64,000 bases of DNA from Roridomyces roridus (taxonomy: Eukaryota > Basidiomycota > Agaricomycetes > Agaricales > Mycenaceae): the NCBI GenBank assembly GCA_029378245.1, contig JARKIF010000027.1, positions 310,001 through 374,000 on the forward strand, in the 5' to 3' direction. A program made the position numbers and the translations under genes. Below are positions 47,751 through 60,379 of this stretch, one piece after another. Below the pieces are notes generated by a model, which saw only the letters and a program-made list of their open reading frames with translations, had not been told where the DNA came from and did not search any database. Each line of letters begins with the position of its first letter. Positions within the stretch are counted from its first letter, which is position 1.

Positions 47751-50662
47751 ATGGAAGACCCTCATGCCATCGGAAACCCATACTCCACGGAGAATCCTTA
47801 TTATCCAATTGCAAGCTTGGAGTCGACATCAAATCCCAGTCCGCAACGAAGGCGAAGACGGAGGAAACGCCGGAGAACAACGAGAGACGGGGAAGAGGAG
47901 GATCTATTAGAGGAGGATGAAGAGGATGAGGAACGAAGGTGTGTTTCCAGAGCCATGATATGGAGGGCTCGGTGCTGAAGGGGCTCGTAGCCATGCCCAA
48001 ATCTTTCCGAATTCCAGCGGCTTTGGCATCGAAAGGTCGAATTTCATCCTAGGAAACATGCATGTTCATCCAGCGGCCCCTGTCGGTAAGTGTTTCTTCG
48101 ATGAAAATGATAAAAACGATGTGATTTGTGTCTTGTCAGTCCAGAACTTGCGGAGCGTAGCTGTGGTACCGGTGCGTCACGGTGAAGATATCCATCCTTT
48201 CTAATTGTTTACAGGATCCCCCATCAACAACAACAGCCCTAGGATTGCCTTCAGCAACGAGTTCAGGGAGTATAAACTCCCAGAGCGCGCATTATTCCAG
48301 CCAGTTGTGCTTTGAAGGTCGCGGATTCCCGCTATACAAGCCAGGACCCCGAAGGAACTCTCCCCCTCTTGACCATGAGAAGGACGGTGTATCAATCGGC
48401 GACGTGGGGAGAGTAAACTCTGACGGGGTATTCGATTTCTTCTTCAATATTTACCGTCCTGCGGACGATCCAATCAATGCCACAGGCACTCCTGAAAACT
48501 TTCGTCCATTAACGCCACGATACGACTCTGCGGACGTTACTCTGATGGATTGGTGCGCGGACGATTATGTTTCGACCCAATCTTCTGTGGAGCGCATAGA
48601 TCTCGGGCCTTCTGAGAGGTGCGTTGACGATAAAGCTATTGCTACCGTTAACCAATTGACATCGCAGCGAACTCCAAAATTTCGCGTTTGAATGCACCGG
48701 GCATCAAGGCGCACTGCTCGCAATTCCTCTTGGATCACTCGTCCAGAAACTGGATAGTTTGGAGGGCATGCTGCAATATGTGCGCCAGAACGCCGAGTCG
48801 TGGTACAAATATGTCAACGGAGTCAGAGGTCGGCGACTCGCCAACGGTTCCTTGTACCTCATTACGGGATGGGAGAAAGCCCGAGCTTGGGGTATGGCCA
48901 ATTACCGCCAGCGTACGACACAACGGCCATTTCGACTCTCATTTGAACCCACAACTGGCGATAACATGGGCGTGGTGCGCCCCAAGTATCGTTGGACCGC
49001 CTCAGGACCAGCACGTACAAGGACCTCGGGGTTTATTCCTACAGAGGATGCCCCGCTCAATCAAACCGTCTTTTTACACGGCTTTTCGATTTCCCTTGGT
49101 GGCAGCGTATGGGGAAAGCTCTTCAAAGACGTTGGAATTTGCCAGATTGTGGACTTTAATCCGGGACAGCACAACGGAGATTATGTGCCTTTCGGCTCCC
49201 CGGGACAGCCTTCTTTCACCTGGGCGGGTTTATTCGGGGGATATGGCTCCACGGTGCCGGGGGGCAAGCAATGTGCTGGGGAAAATGATCGTCCTGGGCA
49301 ACAAGCTGTCACAATATCTGAGCTTTCCCCAACGAAGGAGGTGAGCTTTCTTCTTGACTACACACTTACAGGGGATTCATCGCACGATATAGCTTTTCCA
49401 CCCTTCTCGGATAATCAATGACTATATTCATCGCAAAGTGAATCATGTTTCATTCACTCCCTCAAAGTCGAACTGACTCCGCCTAGTTTCCTGATGCAGC
49501 GGTGGTCATGACCCATGATGACGACTGGCGGGATATTCTGAAAATTGTACGCTTAGTTATTCTTCGGCTCGCATGCTTACGTTCGCTTAGAATGATGTCC
49601 ATTCTGAACAAGAGGCGATTACATTGTTGATTCGCCGATGCGAGGATTTCCCATTCGTTGAACATGATGGTCTGGCTACCATGCACCGTTCTAAAAAAGC
49701 CCTCGCATCCCCCCGAGAGAACCTTGGCAAAACCGAGGCCCAGGACGCGTCAGACCCACAAAACGCAACTTCGAGTCGACTTGACCGCCACGAAATAGTT
49801 GTCAAGGTTGAAGACGATGAAAATCTACCCTCACTGACATTGAGCGCGAAGCCACCAGAGGACGACCTGTAAGTCTAGACATATTCTTGCGCGACAAACT
49901 CCCAGCTAATGTATCGTAGCGAGTACATCGGCATGAGAAGTCAGTCTGCACCCTGCAAGGCAGAATTCGACGACACTGCTTCGAATTCGCGGGGGACTCG
50001 TGTTTCACTTTCGCCGATGAACTGGGGACCTTCGGTACCGACTAGAAGCAATCACACCCGTGCACTGCGCTCGCCAAGTGCTTCCTCGAGTCAGCGCTTC
50101 CATCCATACAGCACACCCTCGACCTGGCCATTAACGCGTGCTCACAGTTTGAGTGGCATGCGACAGAGGCGGCAAACTTCGCCGTATCAGGACATACTAG
50201 TTCCTGCCTTTTGGCACTCAGCGTCACCTCGGGATATAAAGACCGAACCTCAGGACCCACCTGTACCATCAGGTTCAATTCTACGGCCACTCGTCGGGAC
50301 GGCAGGGACACTACGTGCATCTAGAGCACGTCGAAAAGATCCCTCCAAGCGCGGAGCCTTCGTTTGCGCACTCTGCGGCCATGATTTCACCGCGAAACAC
50401 AACCTCAGGAATCATATGAACTCGCACAATGATGTGAAGACGTATGAATGCACCAATTGTGGCGAGAGATTCGGGACTTCCCATGTTTTGAAACGGCATT
50501 TCACCAAGTGTGAGGGGGGTTCCTCGACAAGGAAGACGGTACGTGTGGTAGTGGCTTGATTGCAATTCTTGTGCTGATGACGACTTGCAGCGCAGCGTGT
50601 CCGCTGGCATGCCATCTTCCTCTGACACTGGTCAACGGTGCAACGTCTCCGTTGGCGGGTAG
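47751..50662 (+). CDS. Shared-module family copy E: module plus two C2H2-type zinc fingers
   Basis: Ten exons (47751-47938, 47991-48085, 48140-48171, 48215-48618, 48668-49340, 49393-49437, 49487-49546, 49591-49868, 49920-50538, 50591-50662) give 821 residues in frame. This is the most diverged copy. It has its own N-terminal extension, strongly basic (RRRRRRKRRR) then acidic, and then the module (GVSIGDVGRVNSDGVFDFFF, NGSLYLITGWEKARAWGMA, TRTSGFIPTEDAPLNQTVF, HPSRIINDYIHRKFPDAAVV). The C-terminal part has FVCALCGHDFTAKHNLRNHM (first finger, C2H2) and YECTNCGERFGTSHVLKRHF ending in TKC (second finger, His-Cys last pair). Such pairs bind DNA. A consensus-like sumoylation site IKTEPQ precedes them. 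No zinc cluster or kinase is present. Confidence 0.85.
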
Positions 50663-51240
50663 CGGCCCTAACGGTCGCTCCTCAGCTCTGCAGCCTGGGT
50701 ATAAGTACGCCCAGGACTGAATTACATACCAGCCGTTATTTTATCTTTTGTTTTTGTAAATAAGTATAGCGCTCTGAATCGGATTTGTACACCGTCAGTT
50801 TTAGGACCCAGTGAGAAAGGCGTCCATTTGCAAGTAGTAGCTTACGGTGATTGAATAAGAGAGCAAGCAACTAGTCGGAAGTTGTCATGCCCCCCAGGCG
50901 CTCGCTGTTGAATCTCTTGACGGCTTGATCTTCTCCCGCAGACCAACTTGCGAACCGAGACGCCGAGTTGCTGAGCATGGACACGGGGTGTCTAGAGCCG
51001 TTGATATTTTCGAAGGGGTTGGGCCTCCGGCGGTGTGTAAGTGCAACCCAAAGAGATTGCGCACGACTCCCAACTTGAAAGCGCCCGGAGAACCCTAGTA
51101 CTTACATAACCCCTCGATGGCACACGGGGAAAAGGAACAACGTCGGCGTTTCAAGGAAATTGGGTGCTGATCGAAAGGACACAGAGGAATACTAAAGCGT
51201 CAAGGCCACGAGAGTCAACAGCGCAGCTCGCATGATGGGG
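50663..51240. mobile_element. Remnant related to the LINE-type element at 54.5 kb
   Basis: GAATCTCTTGACGGCTT near 50911 and AAAGCGTCAAGGCCACGAGA near 51196 recur at about 54569 and 54623, where they lead into the RNase H frame. Only these flanking pieces remain here. The rest of the stretch shows no gene. Confidence 0.45.
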
Positions 51241-51455
51241 ATTCAGATCAGAAAACAACCGTCACAAACAAAATCTAAATCTTTCTTCCAACCATCAACT
51301 CGATGGCGTTCACTGGAACGCTGTCAGCGCAAGGCCCCCACTCCCGTAACTCTTGAATCCTCACCATCTGTATCATGCGAACCGGCCAACGATCAAGACC
51401 ATTCAATCAAAGATTCTCAGGGACCGGGACCCTTGAAGATCTTCCTCACCGACTA

Positions 51456-51686
51456 CTGTACCATTTCGATCAATTCGAATGGTCACAAGTCACAAGCCCC
51501 ATTTCATACGGAATTTTTCGTATGTCACAGGGTCACTGAGGCAATTTTGGCTCTGCCGAGGTGTGCCGGTGATAGCCGAACTTAGCCGACGGATCAATCT
51601 GCCTTTTTGGGCTCGGCTACGAATGTTTCCATTCGTATGAAAGGTCACAGCCCAAAGTGCCATTCGAATTGATTGAAATGGTACAG
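51456..51686. mobile_element. Tc1/mariner-like MITE
   Basis: Terminal inverted repeats of about 27 bases start CTGTACCATTTC and match with one mismatch. TA flanks both ends. The 231-base interior contains a second palindromic pair (CATACGGAA, CATTCGTATG) but no open frame of interest. Confidence 0.8.
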
Positions 51687-52076
51687 TACGTCTTCTCTGA
51701 GCCGACATGCCCGGTCAGCTTTTGTTTCAAGGTTGTCGACCCAGTCCCGGGGCCAGCGGTTGCAATTGCGCTGAACTCGTGATGATTTCAGCCCGCCCTC
51801 CTCCCACGGTCCCAAATTTCGGAAGTCGCCTCAATCTGTAATTGGTAGCAAATTGCATGGCCATGGATTGCTGTCTCTGTATATTCCACCTTGCCGTCTC
51901 AAGTCGTACTTTCTTCTCTTGAAAACTCCTGCGGTTTCCTGCAGCTGAGAGTATCATCGGCTGGACCTGTGCGCGTGCCAGACGATCCCACTGATTCGTC
52001 CCGTCATTCAGGCACCAGGAGGTCACCCGATTAAAACATATAAGGGCGTTTTCTCATACACCGCGTCAGCAGAGAA

Positions 52077-54144
<2,068 letters not shown>

Positions 54145-55056
54145 TTTTTTTTTTTGTAACGGAGGAGTCCATGAAATTGTTCCACGAATCTACATACAGC
54201 CTCGGACGTCAAAAATTCAAACAGATTCGAGCCCATTGATAGTGTCCCATACAAGCTAACGAAGTATGAGCAAAAAGGAATGCAAAAGTTGGACGAACGA
54301 CATACCATTGAATGATTTCACTCCTCGATGACAAGATTGCGCCCAGAGACCACCCAGCGACCGAGACACCGCCGGCTTTGGGTAACTCCAAGTCCACAAT
54401 TAACCCGCCGAGGAAGAGTGCGAGACTGATTTAAAAAAGCAATAGATACCACTGTGGAATGTGTGTCCACGGATTATCCGAGTCAAGAGCGTCGTGTAGA
54501 AGAATTCGACTCCACTTGGAAGGGTGAGGGTCGGAATTTCAATGCTGATGTCCCTTGCAGAACGCCGGAATCTCTTGACGGCTTTTGGACGGTTTGACCT
54601 TCTTGTGCCGAGAAGAGTACAAAAGCGTCAAGGCCACGAGAAGTTCGAGGCATGCCCGCGAATAACGACGCACGGAGGAATAGCGGATGGATTCCGAATA
54701 TTCACTAAAGCAACTCCCGTGACCCTGAGGGACTCGGCTCCGGACACAAGGCCGGACCCAGACCCCGATGCAGAGGAGGTTATTGTGTACACGGACGGAT
54801 CCGCATCGGGCAACGGAAGTGAGAACGCCAAGGCCGGAGCGGGCCTCTACTATGGGAAGGACGACCCGAGAAACATGGCCATCAGAATCCCGAAGAAGCT
54901 GAAACCGTCAAACAGCGTGGGGGAGCTGGTAGCAATCCTGAAAGCAGTAGAGAACTGCCCGCTGAGATCGCCGCTGGAAATAAGAAGCGACTCGAAAACG
55001 TCCATCGACGCGCTGACAAGATACCTGCAGAAAAATGAAGACGGTGGCTTCCTGTC

Positions 55057-55677
55057 TAGTGGTGGCAAGGTCCGGTTCAGAAATCGGTTCGAACCTGAAC
55101 CGAACCTGAACCGGACGCGGGTTCAACGTTCAGGTTCAGGAAATCCTTGAACCTGAACGCAAGTTCGGTTCGGGGTTCGGCGAGCACGGCACGCGTTCGA
55201 ACCTGAACCTGAAAATGAACCCCATCAGCGCAATCTTGTCAATTTCACAGTCAATTTTGTACATTTCTGGCAGTCCCGGTGTGATCTGCGGCAAGTATAC
55301 CCATCTGGTAAATGTCACACCCTTGTAGCCCATTCTTACGCGGCTCTGACCAACAATCTAGATGATTGATGGTGCATCAGTAGTGGCGGGAATGTGTCGG
55401 GTGCCCGTTACAGCGCCGTACAATATGAAACGAACCTTCCAAGGCACTCCATTTGACTCCATAAGGCCTGACCAGGTACTCTCGGCCACAGAGCAATATT
55501 TTGGTGGGATAGTTGCATCAGGACCGGCGGGGGTTCGAACCCGTTCGAACCTGAACCGAACGCGAACGCGCATTCAGGTTCAAGGTTCGGCAATGGCCCG
55601 AACCGAACGCCAGGTTCAGGTTCGGGGTTCGGAAAAAATGGTGCTGAACCGGACCGAACCGAACCTTGCCAGCACTA
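55057..55677. mobile_element. hAT-like non-autonomous element with 8-bp target duplication
   Basis: The ends are TAGTGGTGGCAAGG and its inverted counterpart (TAGTGCTGGCAAGG read inward). The duplicated target TTCCTGTC lies at 55049-55056 and 55678-55685. Inner ends are packed with GGTTCAGGTTCGG/GAACCTGAACC repeats in both orientations. At 621 bases there is no transposase. It splits the RNase H frame between GGFL and SVKNG. Confidence 0.88.
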
Positions 55678-56347
55678 TTCCTGTCGGTAAAAAACGGAGA
55701 CCTGCTACGAACGATAGTGTCAAAGATACGCCGCAGAAAGGCGAGGACGAGATTTACCTGGGTCAAGGGCCACGCGGGCATAGAAGGGAACCAAGAGGCG
55801 GATAAGCTGGCCGAGGAAGGCAGGGACAAGCCGACAGAAGATGATGTGAAAGTCCACCCGGACACAAGATTCGTAATCTCGGGTGTAAAATTGCAATCGT
55901 TAACACAGTCCAAGGCATACAAGATCCTACAGAAAATAAAGCACAGTACTCCGGTGTGGAGAAGTAAACCGCAGAACGACGCTGAGAAACATGGAGTTAG
56001 CTCAAAGAGCCGTCGCGGATCCATCGGACGACTTACCGTCGAAAGCCCAAATGTGAAATCGACATCCCACAAAGACGTATCGAGGAGTGCACACTTCTTC
56101 CTGTGGATGTTGATCCATGGAGGCTACAAAGTAGGTCAACACTGGACGAATATCCCAGGACACGAGGAGAAAGCACCATGTCAAAAATGCGACAGAGTCC
56201 ATGGAGCACATCTTAACGAAGTGCGATGCCCCAGGACAAGAGCTGATATGGGAAATGGCCGGAGAATTGTGGAAGAAGAAAACCGGCAAGGAACTCCCCA
56301 CGCCGACGTTTGGACAGAGCATGGGGAGTGCGGCAAAGTCCCAGGGA

Positions 56348-56882
56348 CAGTGTTGTAGATAAGGGTCTTAATAAGGGTGGCCTCTGAAATTAAGGGCTTA
56401 GCTTGATATTAAGGGTTAATAAGGACAGGTCATATTAAGGGTTATTTCCCAAAATGGAAATTCCTGCCGGGCACCTCGGGTCACCGACAGCGAACCCAGG
56501 AGCCTTGAGAGGATGGGAATGAACTCATTCGATGGGCCAAATGACCATGCTTGCTCTGTGCGCCACTGCCAGCCAGTGGTTGATCAGTCGTATGTAGCTG
56601 CTTCACAGGAGGATCAATCTGTGGACATGAGCCGACGGTGCCATCATCATTTCATGACTGCCATCTGCTCGGTAGGCAACCACCAGTGATCCTCAACAGT
56701 GGAAGGTAATGACCGGGTGATGACCATCAAATCTGATGCTCGGCTGATCACGGCATCGGAGATTGAAGGACAATAACCCTTAATAACAGGTTATCATCGT
56801 CCAGCTCTCATGTTAAGGCCTTAGCTTATCATATGATAAGCCCTTAATAAGATAAGTACTTATCAACTTATCAACAACACTG
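56348..56882. mobile_element. hAT-like non-autonomous element, complete, 8-bp target duplication
   Basis: The left end is CAGTGTTGTAGATAAGGG, and the right end read inward is CAGTGTTGTTGATAAG. The target duplication CCCAGGGA lies at 56340-56347 and 56883-56890. At 535 bases it is rich in TTAATAAGG motifs and has no transposase. It is the same family as the truncated copy at 12725. Confidence 0.9.
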
Positions 56883-57090
56883 CCCAGGGAGACGCTGGTA
56901 CGACGAGGCTGTATCGTATACTGATGACGGAGTCGGCGCATCTCATCTGGAAGATACGAAACGAGCGAGTGATTCAGGGCAAAGACCCCGCAACGGAGAG
57001 GGAGATCCGTAATAGGTGGTTGAAGGCTATGAACAGCCGTCTGGCCGTCGACATGGCAATAACGAGCGGAGTGAAGTATTATTATTAGTC

Positions 57091-58380
57091 CGAAAAACGT
57101 TGCTGTACTTATACCCCGCTAATAAGTACTTATAAGAGCCATAAGCGCGTAAGCAAAACACACCTCTCATAAGTGAACTACAAGCAAAAAGTTCGTCTTA
57201 GAGGCAATGTATAAGTTGCAGCCTGAAAGTATAAGTGCATCAGTCATTTGATAAGCGGATCAACTCGGGAACAATCTGCTGCTACCCCTCACGAGTCCAA
57301 TTCCGAGTCGCCTCGCCGTCACCGCCTTCGTCGCTGGCCTCCTCGTCGTTCCCTCCATCGACGTGCCAGTAGCTTGGCTAGTGGTTACCATCCTTTAACA
57401 TCTACCCACCGACGGCCGTCGCGGACGGATGGTTCTCAATCCGGAGGGCAGTCATCCCACTGTCTTCAACCTGCAGCTGGCCGCCCCATGACGAACCTTT
57501 CTGAAGCCTTTAAGCCGTGACAGAGTGCAGACGGACGTACGAACAGGGCCGGCTCAGGATTTAATTTTTGGTGTGTCCACCTGGGTCTTGCACGCCTTCC
57601 ATTCAGCTAATGTCCGCCAAGGCGGAACTGGGAGACGGTCAAACCACAAAGAAGACCTCGAGCCATTCTGGGCATATAGTTGAAGGCTCTGCTGGCCATA
57701 CGCGAGAAACTCCCGCCCATCGTGCACCCTCGGCAAAATTGACAACGGGAAACTCGGCATCGTCAAGAGAGCAGCTCTGCTGCCCTTGATTTTGGAGCAT
57801 ATATAGGTTATGAGTAGATGACCTGGGATTGGGCCTCTTCGAGGCGGGTGCTGAACCTTTCCCTTTCCCGGTCTCATCAGTACTCCTGGAAGGCGACATG
57901 AGAAGGGATGGCAGCAAAGAATCAAGAAAGAAAAGAAAAGCACTCCTGTTAGTAGTTACTAAATCTGTCGACAGTTCCGCGGGAGGGAGGATAAAGTCGT
58001 GACTCGAGCCACCGTCGCTTCAGACACTGTTGCAGCGGCCGTACATACTATCATCATACCGTCCTCCGACTGAGCACAAACTGGCAATTTCTGATGCCGC
58101 ATTCAAAACTTGTTCAAAGCCGAGGATTTTGAAGGCAAATGTGACCGCAGAGAGGGCTCAGGCGGAGTTCAACATACACTGAGGCTTGAGCAAATAGGCG
58201 GACGGTGACGGGGAGGAAGGACTAAAGTAGCAGTGAAATTGAACTTCAATTCCAGCTCATCTGCACGTTGCAGGGCCGCATCAGGCTTGGGTCAGGCCCT
58301 TGATCAAGACTTGGTGCACCAGATCCTAGGCCTCTCAGGCTGAATCTCACCCCGCCTTCAACCTTCCAAACTTGGTCCGA
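57091..58380. other. Intergenic region, no supported gene
   Basis: It starts with several ATAAGTACTTATAAG-like motifs (57110-57250), similar in style to the interior of the neighbouring hAT element. The short frames at 57248-57520 and 57554-57943 (minus) show no recognisable domain. Confidence 0.4.
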
Positions 58381-58477
58381 AAGACATTTGATCAATTTTG
58401 CAATACATCAACTCGGTAACCCGAACAAGGTGCATCATTCAATTGATGTCTACGCAACTTTTGCTCCACTCCTTGAC

Positions 58478-58570
58478 CCCTTCGGGGTGTCATACGAAAA
58501 ATTGGAACGATACAGAGAAGGTTTGGTGGTCTCTGTGCAAGGAATGACACGCTGGCCGCAAGCGTGTTTT
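58478..58570 (+). ncRNA. U6 snRNA-like sequence, probable pseudogene
   Basis: CCTTCGGGG, then AAAAATTGGAACGATACAGA and GAAGG match the 5' stem-loop region and the ACAGAGA box of spliceosomal U6. GTGCAAGG-ATGACACGC-like sequence follows, and an AGCGTG-TTTT end resembles a Pol III terminator. The catalytic AGC segment and U4-pairing stretch (normally ATTAGCATGGCCCC) are replaced by GTTTGGTGGTCTCT, so it should not work as U6. Confidence 0.6.
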
Positions 58571-58639
58571 GGCGTGGGTTCGAGCCTTGATCAAGGTTTT
58601 TTTTTAAATTGTGATTTTGTCGCTTGCCAGTTGCCTTTT

Positions 58640-59940
58640 TAGGAAATATTGTGCTCGTTGGTGTCGCTGGCACAATGTAATTCATGTCATTGGAGGGTAC
58701 CTTTCTGGAAACGCGGTCGCGGTCATTGGCAACAATATGTTCGGGTCCAATGCGTGTCATTGGCACACCAATATTTCACTGTCGTGTCAGCGTTTATGCG
58801 TCATTGTCGGCCATCATTCCGTGCATCCATTACCCGCAACCTCAATGACACGCATTCCACCAACCTCCCGGACAGAGCTGGGCGGTTCCCAATTACACGC
58901 ATTACCCAACGACACTACCGCTCGCCATTCGAGGACCCTTGCCGCAATCTTTTGGGACGTTATTCGGGCTGTACTCGTGCATTAGCATCCAATGACACGC
59001 ATTCCCAACACACACTTTTGAGACGCTTTCCTCGAGCATTCGGGCCATGTATCAACCTCTCATCGACGATATCACACCTTCACCTTGCGGTTCCCAATGG
59101 CGGCACTTCCCGACGCTCCTCACTCGCTCGGAGACGAATAACCGCGCTACGCTCTCACCGACGATATCACACTTTCTCGATTAGCCAACGACACTCGAGA
59201 CGAGAACGCTTTCGGGCTCTTCTAGACGAGCCACCGTCCGACGACGCCCGCACCAACCAGGCTCGACTTTGAGCACCCAGCTCTCGCGATGTTTTACGGG
59301 TCGTGTACTCCTCGGTCAGTCTGCATGGCAACAATATCACACTTTCTCGAGTAGTCTCTCAGCGGTTCCCATGACACTACCCAACTACGCTAGCTCTTCC
59401 GACCCATACACCCGTCCTCGCTCGCTCATGAGACGAATAACATCGGTCATGGCAACACGCTCGTCATTGTCTCTCACCGACGATATCACACTCCATGCAC
59501 GACTTGGACTTTCTCGAGTCGTTTCCCCAGCACCCAAACTAGAAGTTCTCAAGATGACCTCGTACTCCACACAACGCGAATACGCTACCAACTTGGACAC
59601 GTCTTCCCATTCCACCAAAGTACCGTCGTCTTCAACTACCTGCCTTTCAACAACGCAGTCAGCCAAGTCCACAACCTCCGCAGTTACAGACAGCCTCCAT
59701 ACGTTCCATGTAAATATGTATGGCAATATCGTCTTGCCTTGCCGTGTCTGTTTGAACTTTGCTGCTGAGCGTATCTCCCTGGCATCTTCCGCGGAGCGGG
59801 TGGTCGTTGGTGTCTGTATTCCGCGGAGCGGGGTGGCTGTTGGTGTCTGTATTCCGCGGAGCGGGGTGGCTGTTGGTGTCTGTGTTCCGCGGAGCGGGGT
59901 GGCCAATGGTGTCTGTGTTCCGCGGAGCGGCAGCCATTGC
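58640..59940. repeat. Diverged repeat region
   Basis: CGACGATATCACACTTTCTC and close variants recur at about 59066, 59159, 59328 and 59479, and CAATGACACGCATTCC recurs at about 58842 and 58991. Long frames here (58649-59272, 59269-59946 plus; 59385-60224 minus) run through these repeats and have no recognised domain. Confidence 0.5.
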
Positions 59941-60224
59941 CGATAATGATGCCGCTGATGCCGCCTCGCCGAAGAAAAGTGGAGAAATTGCACTAAGTCC
60001 ACATTTCGTCGTGTCTTGGTGAAATTTTTCGTCTCGCTGCGCCAATTTCGAGAGCACCGATTATTGTAGGTCTGTGGCTTTACATCATGTGATACCATCA
60101 ATCTCTCTTTCAACTTTCGTTCGTCTGGTTCAATTTGAATAGATTTACCTCGACGGTCGCAGAAATCTTGGCAGAATACCCCTTGGAGATCTGTAAACTT
60201 GGCTAGCAGTCTCTTGTGGTCCAT
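59385..60224 (-). CDS. Hypothetical 279-residue open frame with internal repeats
   Basis: It starts MDHKRLLAKFTDLQGVFCQD. The middle is four near-identical 11-residue units of the type PLRGTQTPTAT produced by the 33-base tandem repeat. I recognise no domain. The overlapping plus-strand frame is equally open, so coding status is doubtful. Confidence 0.25.
   Translation of the reverse strand: MDHKRLLAKFTDLQGVFCQDFCDRRGKSIQIEPDERKLKERLMVSHDVKPQTYNNRCSRNWRSETKNFTKTRRNVDLVQFLHFSSARRHQRHHYRQWLPLRGTQTPLATPLRGTQTPTATPLRGIQTPTATPLRGIQTPTTTRSAEDAREIRSAAKFKQTRQGKTILPYIFTWNVWRLSVTAEVVDLADCVVERQVVEDDGTLVEWEDVSKLVAYSRCVEYEVILRTSSLGAGETTRESPSRAWSVISSVRDNDERVAMTDVIRLMSERGRVYGSEELA
59788..59930. repeat. 33-base tandem repeat, about 4.5 units
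   Basis: Units begin CCGCGGAGCGGGGTGGC at 59789, 59821, 59854, 59887 and 59920. The first is one base shorter. The period is a multiple of three. Confidence 0.85.
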
Positions 60225-60265
60225 AACAGTACAATACTCGGGTTGACTGTCTGATCAACTTCTAT

Positions 60266-60302
60266 TACTGATTAGCATGGCCCCTGCACAAGGATGACAT
60301 GC
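60266..60302 (+). ncRNA. U6 snRNA fragment
   Basis: GATTAGCATGGCCCCTGCAC followed by AAGGATGACATGCTTTT is the central and 3' catalytic part of U6, almost unchanged, without the 5' half. At 60352-60374 a partly inverted copy (CCTTGTGCAGGGG) follows, making a hairpin-capable pair. Confidence 0.65.
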
Positions 60303-60379
60303 TTTTCCGGAGTGGTAGACCTACGGGTCTCAATATTTATGCATTTTTGAACCATGGAACCTTGTGCAGGGGACCAATT

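Larger units (their letters stand above)
54420..57090 (+). pseudogene. LINE-type retroelement C-terminal region: RNase H, broken by two hAT-like insertions
   Basis: The RNase H domain has all four acidic sites: VIVYTDGSASGNG, SVGELVAILKA, IRSDSKTSIDAL, then WVKGHAGIEGNQEADKLAEE after the first insertion. Behind it is a Cys/His segment (PCQKC, then, one frame over, MEHILTKC) like the zinc-binding tail of plant and fungal LINE polyproteins. After the second insertion the frame continues LYRILMTESAHLIWKIRNER to DMAITSGVKYYY with a (TTA)n end. The reverse transcriptase is not present. Joining across each insertion at the target duplication restores continuity. At least one extra frameshift near 56195 shows it is dead. 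Confidence 0.8.

Noticed and set aside
58478..60302. A single functional U6 gene split by a 1.8-kb intron
   Set aside because: The 5' piece already continues into a degraded U6 3' half with its own T run, and splicing at the apparent sites would drop conserved bases. Two pseudogene fragments explain it better.
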